DNA from: an uncultured Eubacterium sp.
GTDB taxonomy: Bacteria; Bacillota; Clostridia; Oscillospirales; Acutalibacteraceae
Assembly: GCA_902462495.1 (NCBI GenBank)
Contig: CABQCC010000025.1
Location: 1 to 18,133 of the forward strand
DNA: 18,133 nt
Reading direction: 5' to 3'
Under the pieces are notes generated by a model. It did not search any database. It worked only from the letters and a program-made list of their open reading frames with translations, and was not told the origin of the DNA. This document shows, one piece after another, positions 6,873 to 14,130 of this stretch (its first letter is position 1; each line of letters begins with the position of its first letter). The position numbers and the translations under genes are program-made.

Positions 6873-8524
6873 CAAAAAAGATTTTTCGCTCTATTTGTTC
6901 CGTTGCGGTTTGTATCACTCTTGCGGTGCTTGCCATAATTTTGGGCGTGCTTTACAATTATTATTCCGATATTCAAAGACAACGCCTCGACACGCAGGCA
7001 GAATATGTTGCAAGTGCGGTTGAACTTGACGGTATGAAATACCTCAAAAAAATTGATGACAAAACCTATCGTATGACTTGGATTGCAAAGGACGGCAAGG
7101 TGCTTTTTGATAACGAAGCAAACACCGAAGAAATGGGCAATCACCTTGAGCGTTTGGAAGTAAAACAAGCTATATTGACAGGCAAGGGAAGTGCAGACAG
7201 ATATTCTGAAACCCTTACGGAACGTCTTTACTATACCGCTGTTCGCTTGGAGGACGGCAGCGTAATTCGACTTTCCGTCAACGAGCTTTCGTGGTGGGCG
7301 CTTCTGCTTGCAATGCTCCAACCGATTATAATTGTGTTCTTGGTTGCGGTGCTTGTTTCTCTCTATTTTGCATACAGACTTTCAAAGAAAATTGTTGAAC
7401 CTCTAAATCAAATAGACCTTGACAAACCTGATGAAGCAAAGGTGTACGAAGAACTTGCTCCGCTTCTTCAAAAGGTTAAAGTTCAAAAAAAACAGATTAA
7501 AAATCAACAGCTTGAACTTGAAAAGAAACGCAGCGAATTCGAGGCTGCAACCGAAAATATGTCTGAGGGAATTATTCTTCTTAATTCCGACGGCGTGATT
7601 ATCAGCATAAATAAAACCGCTTCCCGACTTCTCGGCATAAGCAGTTATTGTGTCGGCAAAGATTTGCTCTTGTTCAGCAGCGGCGTTGAGGTTCAGGAAC
7701 TCCTCCGCAAGGCTGAAAACGGCAAACACAGCGAAATTATCCTTGACATCGATGATGTAAGCTATCATTTCAGCGCAACTCCGATTATGTCGGGCGACAA
7801 GGTAACAGGTGTTGCACTTATTATCTTTGATTTTACAGAAATGGAAAAGGCAGAGGAAGTTCGCAGAGAATTCACGGCAAATGTTTCGCATGAGCTTCGC
7901 ACTCCGCTTCAAACAATTGCAGGCAGCGCCGAACTTCTTTCAAACGGTATGGTTGCCGAAAAAGATGTTCCGCAGTTTTCTCAGAAGATTTACAAAGAAG
8001 CAAAGCGACTTATCACTCTTGTTGAGGATATAATCAAACTTTCGCATCTTGACGAAGAAAATTCGGACATTATTTCCGAAAAAGTTGACCTTTATGATGT
8101 GTCAAAAATGACAGTTACAAATCTGACTCCTGTTGCTGAAAAGGCAGGTGTTGACCTTGCTGTAAAGGGCGAACCGTCAATCATCACAGGCAAATCACAG
8201 CTTCTAACAAGTATCGTGTATAACCTTTGCGATAATGCTATCAAGTATAACCGCCAAGGTGGCAGAGTTGAAGTTGAGGTCAAGAATTGCGTTGACTGTG
8301 TAAACCTTTCTGTAAGCGATACGGGAATCGGTATTCCTCTTGACCAGCAGTCAAGAATATTTGAAAGGTTTTATCGTGTTGATAAAAGCCGTTCAAAAGA
8401 GGTTGGCGGAACAGGTCTCGGCTTGTCAATAGTCAAGCACGCCGCAAAGCTCCACAATGCCGAAATCGAACTTAGAAGCGTGGTAGGCAAGGGAACAACA
8501 ATAATTCTAACTTTTCCAAAATAG
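6869..8524 (+). CDS. PhoR-like sensor histidine kinase with PAS domain
   Basis: This is a 551-residue membrane sensor kinase. Transmembrane helix 1 spans about 8-31, an extracytoplasmic domain of ~110 residues follows, and helix 2 spans about 145-169. A charged, coiled-coil-prone linker (about 190-225) leads into a PAS domain (about 225-325). The DHp helix carries the phosphorylated His341 in FTANVSHELRTPLQT. The ATP-binding domain shows the N box LCDNAIKYN (453-461), the G1 box SDTGIGIP (483-490), the F box IFERFYRVD and the G2 box GGTGLGLSIVKH (513-524). Architecture and length match clostridial PhoR-type kinases, which sense phosphate limitation in concert with phosphate transport and PhoU proteins. 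It overlaps the regulator gene by 4 bases and is followed by a strong terminator, making a two-gene operon. The kinase is certain; the signal is inferred. Confidence 0.95.
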   Translation: MTKKIFRSICSVAVCITLAVLAIILGVLYNYYSDIQRQRLDTQAEYVASAVELDGMKYLKKIDDKTYRMTWIAKDGKVLFDNEANTEEMGNHLERLEVKQAILTGKGSADRYSETLTERLYYTAVRLEDGSVIRLSVNELSWWALLLAMLQPIIIVFLVAVLVSLYFAYRLSKKIVEPLNQIDLDKPDEAKVYEELAPLLQKVKVQKKQIKNQQLELEKKRSEFEAATENMSEGIILLNSDGVIISINKTASRLLGISSYCVGKDLLLFSSGVEVQELLRKAENGKHSEIILDIDDVSYHFSATPIMSGDKVTGVALIIFDFTEMEKAEEVRREFTANVSHELRTPLQTIAGSAELLSNGMVAEKDVPQFSQKIYKEAKRLITLVEDIIKLSHLDEENSDIISEKVDLYDVSKMTVTNLTPVAEKAGVDLAVKGEPSIITGKSQLLTSIVYNLCDNAIKYNRQGGRVEVEVKNCVDCVNLSVSDTGIGIPLDQQSRIFERFYRVDKSRSKEVGGTGLGLSIVKHAAKLHNAEIELRSVVGKGTTIILTFPK

Positions 8525-8541
8525 TATATTCGGTTATTATG

Positions 8542-8573
8542 TCGACTTCTGTATTTACAGAAGTCGATTTTTG
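8542..8573 (+). terminator. Rho-independent terminator of two-component operon
   Basis: TCGACTTCTG (8542-8551) is perfectly complementary to CAGAAGTCGA (8558-8567), with additional T-A pairing inside the 6-base loop, followed by TTTTTG. It lies 17 bases after the kinase stop codon. Confidence 0.93.
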
Positions 8574-8575
8574 TA

Positions 8576-8604
8576 TTGAAAGTTACATTTTTGAGTGGTA
8601 TAAT
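8576..8604 (+). promoter_or_regulatory. Strong promoter of the vsr/HNH island
   Basis: TTGAAA (8576-8581), exactly 17 bases, then a perfect TATAAT (8599-8604). It follows directly on the preceding terminator, so the island is transcriptionally insulated and probably well expressed, even though its first gene is truncated. The leader to the vsr ATG is about 50 bases and AT-rich. Confidence 0.75.
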
Positions 8605-8660
8605 CATAAAACAGAGTGTATAAAATATATAATTAATTTTTAAGATTAATTTAGGATAAT

Positions 8661-8819
8661 ATGAATAAAACTAAAGAACAAATATCATACAATATGCACC
8701 AAGTTAAATCCAAAGACACAAAGATAGAAGTTATGCTTAGAAAAGAGCTTTGGGAAAGAGGTTTGCGTTATCAGAAAAATTCCAAAAAAGTGTTTGGTAA
8801 ACCGGATATTGTTTTTTAG
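8661..8819 (+). pseudogene. Truncated very-short-patch-repair endonuclease (Vsr)
   Basis: The 52-residue product starts with the Vsr N-terminus: KTKEQISYNMHQVKSKDTKI, then the LRKELWERGLRYQKN helix and GKPDIVF, which contains the family's catalytic Asp (here D49). It stops there at TAG 8817-8819. A full Vsr is about 130-150 residues, so the metal- and mismatch-binding histidines and the C-terminal half are gone. Vsr normally nicks T:G mismatches produced by deamination of 5-methylcytosine and is encoded beside a cytosine-5 methyltransferase; a broken one lies at 10048. One frame over, the bases after the stop read FLGKKI, faintly like the RFWGKxI near Vsr C-termini, which could be a deletion scar (weak). 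ATG 8661 has AGGA at 8653-8656. Confidence 0.8.
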
Positions 8820-8871
8820 GCAAAAAGATTTTAGAGATTAATCAAATATATAAAAACTGGAGAGTATTGAA

Positions 8872-9624
8872 ATGGATAAATGGACGAGAGAAGAAGAAAT
8901 TATTGTTTTAGATTTATATTGTAAAATTCCATTTAAATCATCCTCTAAAAATAACCCCGAAGTTATAAAAATAGCCAATTTAATTGGCCGCACTCCTAGT
9001 GCAGTTAATATGAAAATTGGTAACTTCGGAAGTTTTGACAATCGTCTAAAAGAACAAGGAATAGTAGGACTTTCAAATGCAAGTAAACTCGACAAGGAAA
9101 TTTTTTACGAATATAATGGAAAATGGGATGAATTGGCATACGAGAGTAAAAAATTGATTGCAAAATATAATGGCGAACAAATTTTGGTCAACTACAAAGA
9201 TATTCCTAATGGATATGAAAAAGAAACTTTAATAAAGCAAAGAGTTCATCAACAATTTTTTCGTCAAGCTGTTTTAGCGTCTTACAATGGCGCTTGCTGT
9301 ATAACAGGATTATCAAACCCAGAACTTTTAGTAGCAAGCCATATTAAGCCTTGGAAAGACAGTACATCTAACGAAAAAACTGATCCCAAAAATGGACTGT
9401 GCTTAAATTCTTTATATGACAAAGCGTTTGACCGTGGATTTATAACTATATCTGATAAATACGAAATAATTGTTTCTAATAAAATTAGAGATATTTGTAA
9501 TGGCGAATCAGTTGATAAATTCTTTAATGTCTTAAAAGGACACAAAATCAATTTACCAGAGAAGTTTTTGCCACAAAAGGAGTATTTACAATATCATAAT
9601 GATTGCATATATGAAAATTGGTAA
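8872..9624 (+). CDS. HNH endonuclease (HNH_2-type, putative restriction nuclease)
   Basis: This 250-residue protein starts with a conserved helical module found in many HNH nucleases (WTREEEIIVLDLYCKIPF, then IGRTPSAVNMKIGNF, about 4-52), likely DNA-recognition. The C-terminal half is an HNH_2 (PF13391-type) domain: CCITGL (142-147), ASHIKPW (155-161, His157), DPKNGLCLN (171-179, Asn174) and LYDKAFDRG (181-189). The position usually occupied by the third-motif His (LHDxAFD) is Tyr182, so whether it cuts DNA is uncertain. ATG 8872 has GGAGAG at 8859-8864. The stop codon TAA overlaps the ATG of the next gene, implying coupled expression. The gene is noticeably AT-richer than the chromosomal genes on either side, suggesting horizontal acquisition. 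It may be a restriction nuclease or a toxin-like nuclease. Confidence 0.88.
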   Translation: MDKWTREEEIIVLDLYCKIPFKSSSKNNPEVIKIANLIGRTPSAVNMKIGNFGSFDNRLKEQGIVGLSNASKLDKEIFYEYNGKWDELAYESKKLIAKYNGEQILVNYKDIPNGYEKETLIKQRVHQQFFRQAVLASYNGACCITGLSNPELLVASHIKPWKDSTSNEKTDPKNGLCLNSLYDKAFDRGFITISDKYEIIVSNKIRDICNGESVDKFFNVLKGHKINLPEKFLPQKEYLQYHNDCIYENW

Positions 9625-10028
9625 TGAGAATGAGTAATAATATCTCGCCTGAATCAGGTAATGATGCTATATTTTTATCTTCTATGTATCGTGAAGATAA
9701 AAATTCAATACATGGCTGTGAAAACGAATTATATATTATATATTACAACGGTGACTCAAATAATGGTCATGGCAGTTTTGAGATTGAAATAATATCGAGC
9801 AATGTAGTAAATAATTTACTTAATGATGTGGGAGACGACTATATTAAGTTTTTTGATTACTTGCCTCAATATTTTGAAGGCAAGTGGGAATATGCTGACA
9901 GAAATGCTGAACTATTTCAAGAAATTTATTCTATTTATAATGAAGCTGACTTTAGTGTATCTCGAGATGGTTCACTAAAAGATGAATTCGACTTTATAAA
10001 AAACTGGTGTTTGAATATTACTTATTGA
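9624..10028 (+). CDS. Small acidic protein of unknown function coupled to HNH nuclease
   Basis: The product is about 134 residues and belongs to no family I recognise. It is strongly acidic: I count about 24 Asp/Glu against 9 Lys/Arg. It is rich in aromatic residues and Asn, with no signal peptide or membrane segment. A distinctive stretch is YIKFFDYLPQYFEGKWEY. The start is uncertain: ATG 9624 overlaps the nuclease stop (TAATG), ATG 9630 is also possible, and TTG 9618 less so; no independent ribosome binding site is evident, consistent with translational coupling. An acidic partner encoded directly behind a nuclease is the pattern of an immunity or inhibitor protein, but that is inference. 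It ends 20 bases before the surviving methyltransferase homology begins. Confidence 0.7.
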   Translation: MRMSNNISPESGNDAIFLSSMYREDKNSIHGCENELYIIYYNGDSNNGHGSFEIEIISSNVVNNLLNDVGDDYIKFFDYLPQYFEGKWEYADRNAELFQEIYSIYNEADFSVSRDGSLKDEFDFIKNWCLNITY

Positions 10029-10047
10029 CTCAATATACCCATTACTG

Positions 10048-10887
10048 TATTGTAAAACATATAGATACAATTTTCCTGATACGGTATTGACTGAATGCGA
10101 TATAAGGAAAGTTAACACAGATGATATACCGGATTTTGATATTCTCACAGCCGGGTTTCCCTGTCAATCGTTTTCGGTATGCGGTAACAGAAAAGGTTTC
10201 GCCGACGAAAGAGGTAATCTTTTCTTTGAAATAATGAGAATAACAGATGCTAAAAAGCCCAAAATTATTTTTCTTGAAAATGTCGCTAATCTTACTGAAC
10301 ACGACAATGGCAAAACTTTCAATCGTATTCACAATGAGTTGTCGAAAAGAAATTACTACATAAGGTATATCATTGCAGACGCTTGTAACTACGGAATACC
10401 ACAACGCAGAACGAGAACATATATAGTTGCATTTAAGGAATATGAGATGTGCAACGGTTTTCGCTTTCCAGAGGAACAGCCGCTGAAAAAGCATATTTTT
10501 GATATTATTGACCGTTCGGTAAAGACTGATGATAAATTTTATTTCCCCAAAAATTCCGTACAATATCAAAAAATGAATGCAGCAATTACAGATGAAAACC
10601 AAATATACAGGTTTTCGGATTACGGTATTCAAAAGAGTAAAAATGGAATATCTTTTACTCTTAAAGCCAATATGGGTACATGGTATAATCGTGTCCCAAT
10701 TATAAAAGACGACTTCGGAATCAGAACAATAACACCTCAAGAGTGTCTTGCCTTGCAGGGATTCCCTAAATCGTTTGGTTTTCCCGATATTCCTATTAAA
10801 AGTATGTATAAACAATGTGGGAACACAGTGGTTGTGCCTCTAGTTAACAGCATTGCAAAACAAATTAATAAATCATTAAACTATTAA
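10048..10887 (+). pseudogene. DNA cytosine-5 methyltransferase lacking N-terminal motif I
   Basis: Family similarity begins at about 10048 with YCKTYRYNFPDTVLTECDI and continues to the TAA at 10885-10887. Motif IV is intact (TAGFPCQSFS, catalytic Cys), as are motif VI (FLENVANL), motif VIII (QRRTRTYIV), a target-recognition region and motifs IX/X (TPQECLALQGFP, QCGNTVVVPLV). The first ~35-40 residues are missing, including the FxGxGG SAM-binding loop of motif I and the acidic motif II. No good start exists; the first candidates are TTG 10087 or an internal ATG near 10234, without ribosome binding sites. The frame is open upstream into the tail of the previous gene, so the truncation is by replacement, not by a point stop. 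It is almost certainly inactive alone. The partner of the vsr fragment at 8661 is the obvious reading. Confidence 0.82.
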
Positions 10888-10928
10888 AACGACCGAAGTA
10901 TGATTGTAAAGCTTTGGTCGTTTATTTT
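10887..10928 (+). terminator. Rho-independent terminator after methyltransferase remnant
   Basis: AAACGACCGAAG (10887-10898) pairs with CTTTGGTCGTTT (10912-10923), with one mismatch, across a 13-base loop, followed by ATTTT. The 3' end touches the Pho-box-like repeat of the next gene. Confidence 0.8.
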
Positions 10929-10976
10929 ACACCGATTTTACATAACCTTGATAATAGATTTGATGTAAATTTGATA
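10925..10976 (+). promoter_or_regulatory. Pho-box-like direct repeat and promoter of second cotransporter
   Basis: TTTTACA occurs at 10925-10931 and again at 10936-10942, a perfect 7-base direct repeat with 11-base periodicity (7 + 4). Six bases after the second TTTTAC comes TTGATA (10948-10953), and 17 bases further TTGATA (10971-10976), with GATATT overlapping, as a weak -10. A poor promoter with adjacent activator half-sites fits a PhoB-type class II arrangement. The geometry relative to -35 resembles that at 46-73. Confidence 0.6.
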
Positions 10977-11020
10977 TTCTCAAACCGTAAAATAATAATT
11001 TTGAAAATCAAGGAGCAATT

Positions 11021-12772
11021 ATGAGTATATTTGACGCATTGAAAATGGTTGGAGGGCTTTGCCTTTTCCTCTTTGGTATGAACACAATGGGTGAGGCTCT
11101 TGAACGAAGGGCAGGCAACAAACTGCGTGGTATTCTTGCAAAAATGACAACCAACAAGTTTGCGGGATTTCTCACGGGTTGTGCCGTAACTGCGGTTATT
11201 CAAAGTTCTTCGGCAACTACTGTTATGGTGGTAGGCTTTGTTAATTCGGGACTTATGAATCTCCGTCAGGCTATCAATGTAATTATGGGTGCAAATGTCG
11301 GAACAACAGTCACAAGCTGGATTTTGTCGTTGTCGGGCATAAGTAGTGAAAATGTTTGGGTGAGCCTTTTGAAACCGTCATCATTCACTCCTGTTCTTGC
11401 ACTTGTGGGCATAATTCTTTATATGTTCTCCAAGAAAAGCGAAAAGAAGGACAGTGGTATTGTCCTCCTCGGCTTTGCAACTCTTATGTTCGGCATGGAG
11501 GCAATGTCGGGTGCTGTGAGCGGTCTTTCTGAAGTTCCTGAATTTCAGCAAATGTTCGTTATGTTTAAGAATCCGTTTTTGGGCGTTTTGGTCGGTGCTG
11601 TTCTCACAGGCATTATTCAGTCAAGTTCTGCATCGGTCGGCATTTTGCAGGCTCTCGCTGTCACCGGTCAGGTTTCTCTCGGTGCGGCAATTCCAATCAT
11701 TATGGGACAAAATATCGGCACTTGCGTAACTGCTCTTATTTCATCGGTCGGTGCAAATAAAAACGCAAAGCGTACCGCCTTTGTTCACCTTATGTTTAAT
11801 GTTATCGGTTCAATATTTATGCTTGTGCTGTTCTCAGTTTGGAAGTATGGCTTTGAACCTGCGGTTCTCAACACTCCTGCAACTGCTTTCAGCATTGCCG
11901 TGGTTCATACAGTATTCAATGTTTTGTGTGTTGCACTTCTTATGCCAAACGCAAAACTTCTCGAAAAACTTGCACTTAAATTCATCAAAGATGATGAAGA
12001 ACCTGAAGAGGTTGAAATTCTTGATTCACGACTTCTTGCAACTCCAACTCTTGCTCTCCAGCAGTGCTACAGCGTTGCAACAAAAATGGCAAATTGCTCC
12101 GAGCGTGCAATTGAAAAAAGCATAACTTGCATAACAAATTATACCGATGCCGATGCCGAACGCATAAGAAAAGACGAAGCAAAGTGTGATAGATACGAAG
12201 ATGTAATCGGCACTTATCTTGTTAATTTGAGCTCACAAAAAATGGGCGATGAGGAAAGCGAACAGGCAGCTGCACTCCTCAAAATGATAGGCGACCTTGA
12301 ACGAATTTCCGACCATGCGGTTAATGTTCTCAATTCAACCGAGGAACTTCGTCAAAAAGGCTACACTCTAACTGAAGATGCCATCAAGGAACTTGACATT
12401 CTCACAGGTGCAACAAAGGAGATTCTTGATATAACATTTAAGGCGTTGAAAGACACCGATACCGAAATTGCAAAGAGAGTTCAGCCTCTTGAACAGGTTA
12501 TTGATATAATCAAGGAAAAAATGCGTACTCATCACATTCGCCGTATGCAACAAGGATTGTGCACAATCGAGGCAGGCTTTGTGTGGTCTGATTTGCTCAC
12601 GGATTTGGAGCGTGTGTCTGACCATTGCTCAAATATTGCAGGCTGTTTGATTGATGCATCAATGCACAATCTCTCAATCCACGAAACACAGCGTATCGCC
12701 GAGGACTCGTCAGGCGACTATGGCAAATTGTTCAAGGATTACAGCAAAAAATACAGCTTCTCAAATATATAA
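11021..12772 (+). CDS. Na/Pi cotransporter family protein with PhoU-like domain (second copy)
   Basis: This 583-residue paralogue of the protein at 152 has the same architecture: an N-terminal membrane half with twin signature motifs QSSSATT (61-67) and QSSSAS (200-205) and GANVGTT (90-96), then from about residue 335 a cytoplasmic PhoU-like helical domain with DLERISDHAVN and DLERVSDHCSN. It adds a C-terminal tail of about 30 polar residues that the first copy lacks. ATG 11021 has AAGGAG at 11010-11015. It appears monocistronic: a terminator precedes it and a double-hairpin repeat follows. Two copies in one window, each behind an 11-base TTTTAC repeat, point to shared phosphate control with possibly different affinity or direction (inference). 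Confidence 0.95.
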   Translation: MSIFDALKMVGGLCLFLFGMNTMGEALERRAGNKLRGILAKMTTNKFAGFLTGCAVTAVIQSSSATTVMVVGFVNSGLMNLRQAINVIMGANVGTTVTSWILSLSGISSENVWVSLLKPSSFTPVLALVGIILYMFSKKSEKKDSGIVLLGFATLMFGMEAMSGAVSGLSEVPEFQQMFVMFKNPFLGVLVGAVLTGIIQSSSASVGILQALAVTGQVSLGAAIPIIMGQNIGTCVTALISSVGANKNAKRTAFVHLMFNVIGSIFMLVLFSVWKYGFEPAVLNTPATAFSIAVVHTVFNVLCVALLMPNAKLLEKLALKFIKDDEEPEEVEILDSRLLATPTLALQQCYSVATKMANCSERAIEKSITCITNYTDADAERIRKDEAKCDRYEDVIGTYLVNLSSQKMGDEESEQAAALLKMIGDLERISDHAVNVLNSTEELRQKGYTLTEDAIKELDILTGATKEILDITFKALKDTDTEIAKRVQPLEQVIDIIKEKMRTHHIRRMQQGLCTIEAGFVWSDLLTDLERVSDHCSNIAGCLIDASMHNLSIHETQRIAEDSSGDYGKLFKDYSKKYSFSNI

Positions 12773-12784
12773 TAAACCTACCAA

Positions 12785-12838
12785 GGCTCCTCTTACTTGT
12801 AAGGGGAGCTGTCTGCATCTTGTATGCAGACTGAGGGG
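12785..12838 (+). repeat. Double-hairpin intergenic repeat element
   Basis: Hairpin 1 pairs GCTCCTCTTAC (12786-12796) with GTAAGGGGAGC (12799-12809), with one T-G pair. Hairpin 2 pairs GTCTGCAT (12811-12818) with ATGCAGAC (12824-12831). The element ends in TGAGGGGA. The order hairpin, GGGAGCTGTC, hairpin, GACTGAGGGG is one I recall as a multicopy intergenic repeat of gut Clostridia. There is no T-run, so it is not a standard terminator, although it may still end or stabilise the upstream transcript. Only one copy is in the window. Confidence 0.65.
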
Positions 12839-12894
12839 ATAAAAGAATTTAATGTTTTATTGTCCGTTTTTCGGTACTGCACATTTAAGAACTG

Positions 12895-12924
12895 TTGACA
12901 TAAATATCAAATCGGGAGTATTAT
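12895..12924 (+). promoter_or_regulatory. Promoter of zinc-ribbon protein gene
   Basis: A perfect TTGACA (12895-12900), an 18-base spacer, and TATTAT (12919-12924). The leader to the ATG at 12985 would be about 55 bases. Confidence 0.65.
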
Positions 12925-12984
12925 TAGCATAAACAATAAGCCAAGATGAATTTATATAAATATACCAAATGAGGAGTGTTGAAA

Positions 12985-13863
12985 ATGTATTGTATTAATT
13001 GCGGAACAAAACTTCCTGACGGTGCAAAATTCTGTTTTGAGTGTGGTTCACCTGTAAGTGTTGTGCCTGTTGAAGATGGTGAATACAGTATTAAAACATC
13101 GACTTTAGATGAAATTCAAAATGCAGAAACGGAAGATTGGATAACTCCTGCATTTGTTAATGACTTATCGACAAAGGGTAAGGGTAATTCTAAAATATAT
13201 AGAAGCTTTAGATTTCAAGACCGCAGAAGTAACGACACTTTTTTGTTTGTGACTCCTTTTGATATAAGACAGTCAATAGATGTGATTTACAGTGCTTTTA
13301 AGAGATGCGGAGATGTAAAAAGCGTAAACCCGGAGCGTGGATATATTAAGGCACAATTAGTTGAATCGAGCCTCGGTAAAATTATTTTCGAAACATATAT
13401 CACACCGATAGAAAAGGGAAATGGGTGCAAGGTAAGAATCGTTATACAATCGGTTTGGGGTTCAATGCAACTTTTGCCTCCTAAAACTTCAGACAATGTA
13501 TATGACAGATTTTTAAGAGAGCTGTTTACTATTGAACCTAATGTTAATTTCGGCGTCAGCTTGGCAAACAAAGCACCTTATGTCATTGCAGTCAATCAAA
13601 TCGGCAGTAATATCGCAATGCAAACTGATTCGATAATTGAGCAAATTCCCAATGTCGGAGGAATGATTATCGGCGACTTTCTCTTTGGCGAAGCCGGTGC
13701 TATTGTTGGCGGTATGTCGGGAACGAGAAGGAGCACAGGCGTTACAAGAGCGGTTTTTGTCCAAAACAGACTTGCAAGCGTAATATTTAATAACGGAAAA
13801 GTGTACGAGGGCGAAATAAGAGCCGGCACACCTCTTTATAATGAAGTTATGGCAAAAATTTAA
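12985..13863 (+). CDS. Zinc-ribbon domain protein of unknown function
   Basis: This 292-residue protein begins with a zinc ribbon, CINCGTKLPDGAKFCFECG (residues 3-21), with two CxxC knuckles (C3, C6, C17, C20). A low-complexity acidic linker follows (about 25-65). The rest is a soluble domain I do not recognise, with FLFVTPFDIRQSIDVIYSAF near 85-104. Near residues 220-250 comes a glycine-rich, hydrophobic segment (VGGMIIGDFLFGEAGAIVGG) like a glycine-zipper hairpin that could associate with membrane, then RSTGVTRAVFVQNR and a short C-terminus. I chose ATG 12985 because GAGGAG (12971-12976) lies 8 bases upstream; in-frame GTG 12976 and TTG 12979 overlap or abut that site. It has its own promoter and appears monocistronic. 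No function is claimed. Confidence 0.85.
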   Translation: MYCINCGTKLPDGAKFCFECGSPVSVVPVEDGEYSIKTSTLDEIQNAETEDWITPAFVNDLSTKGKGNSKIYRSFRFQDRRSNDTFLFVTPFDIRQSIDVIYSAFKRCGDVKSVNPERGYIKAQLVESSLGKIIFETYITPIEKGNGCKVRIVIQSVWGSMQLLPPKTSDNVYDRFLRELFTIEPNVNFGVSLANKAPYVIAVNQIGSNIAMQTDSIIEQIPNVGGMIIGDFLFGEAGAIVGGMSGTRRSTGVTRAVFVQNRLASVIFNNGKVYEGEIRAGTPLYNEVMAKI

Positions 13864-13889
13864 TTGTTATTTTAATTATTCTATCCTAT

Positions 13890-13914
13890 CGTAGGGGCGA
13901 ACTTTGTTCGCCTC
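13890..13914 (+). repeat. Short hairpin repeat (GTAGGGGCGAAC type)
   Basis: GGCGAAC (13896-13902) pairs perfectly with GTTCGCC (13906-13912) around a TTT loop, preceded by CGTAGG. I recall the GTAGGGGCGA-hairpin start as a recurring intergenic motif in Clostridia. No T-run follows. It lies 30 bases after the zinc-ribbon gene. Confidence 0.45.
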
Positions 13915-13951
13915 AGACTGTCGATAAAGTCCCTGAACCACGCAAAAATAC

Positions 13952-14003
13952 AATCAATATCTAAACTTTGTAAATTTACGAATTTTAGATATTGATTTTT
14001 ATT
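13952..14003 (+). terminator. 46-base near-perfect palindrome with T-run, likely terminator
   Basis: AATCAATATCTAAA (13952-13965) is exactly complementary to TTTAGATATTGATT (13984-13997), and the interior continues as a near-palindrome centred on GTAAATTTAC, so 23 bases mirror 23 bases with only two mismatches. The right arm runs into TTTTTATTTAT. On the + strand this makes a long AT-rich intrinsic terminator for the zinc-ribbon gene; as DNA it could extrude or bind a dimeric protein. Confidence 0.65.
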
Positions 14004-14019
14004 TATAATATGGTAAAAT
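13992..14019 (+). promoter_or_regulatory. Candidate promoter of oxidoreductase-lepA operon
   Basis: TTGATT (13992-13997), a 16-base spacer, and TAAAAT (14014-14019). The -35 box lies inside the right arm of the palindrome, so terminator and promoter would share bases. This is the best match in the 267-base gap before the operon, but not strong. The remaining leader (14020-14117) shows no recognisable element. Confidence 0.35.
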
Positions 14020-14130
14020 GTATAAAGGGTATTATGTGATACTGTGTTCAGTTTTGCTGATACAACAAAAATGAGCCAACTTCCCCTCATTTCAATGGAA
14101 GTGTTATGTTTTTAAATGAGAGGTAAAAAA

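Noticed and set aside
10042..10815. Long minus-strand open reading frame of 257 codons opposite the methyltransferase
   Set aside because: It is a shadow of the plus-strand methyltransferase, has unlikely composition for a bacterial protein (many Cys, Ile, Phe runs) and matches no family; the plus-strand motifs IV, VI, VIII and X are unambiguous.
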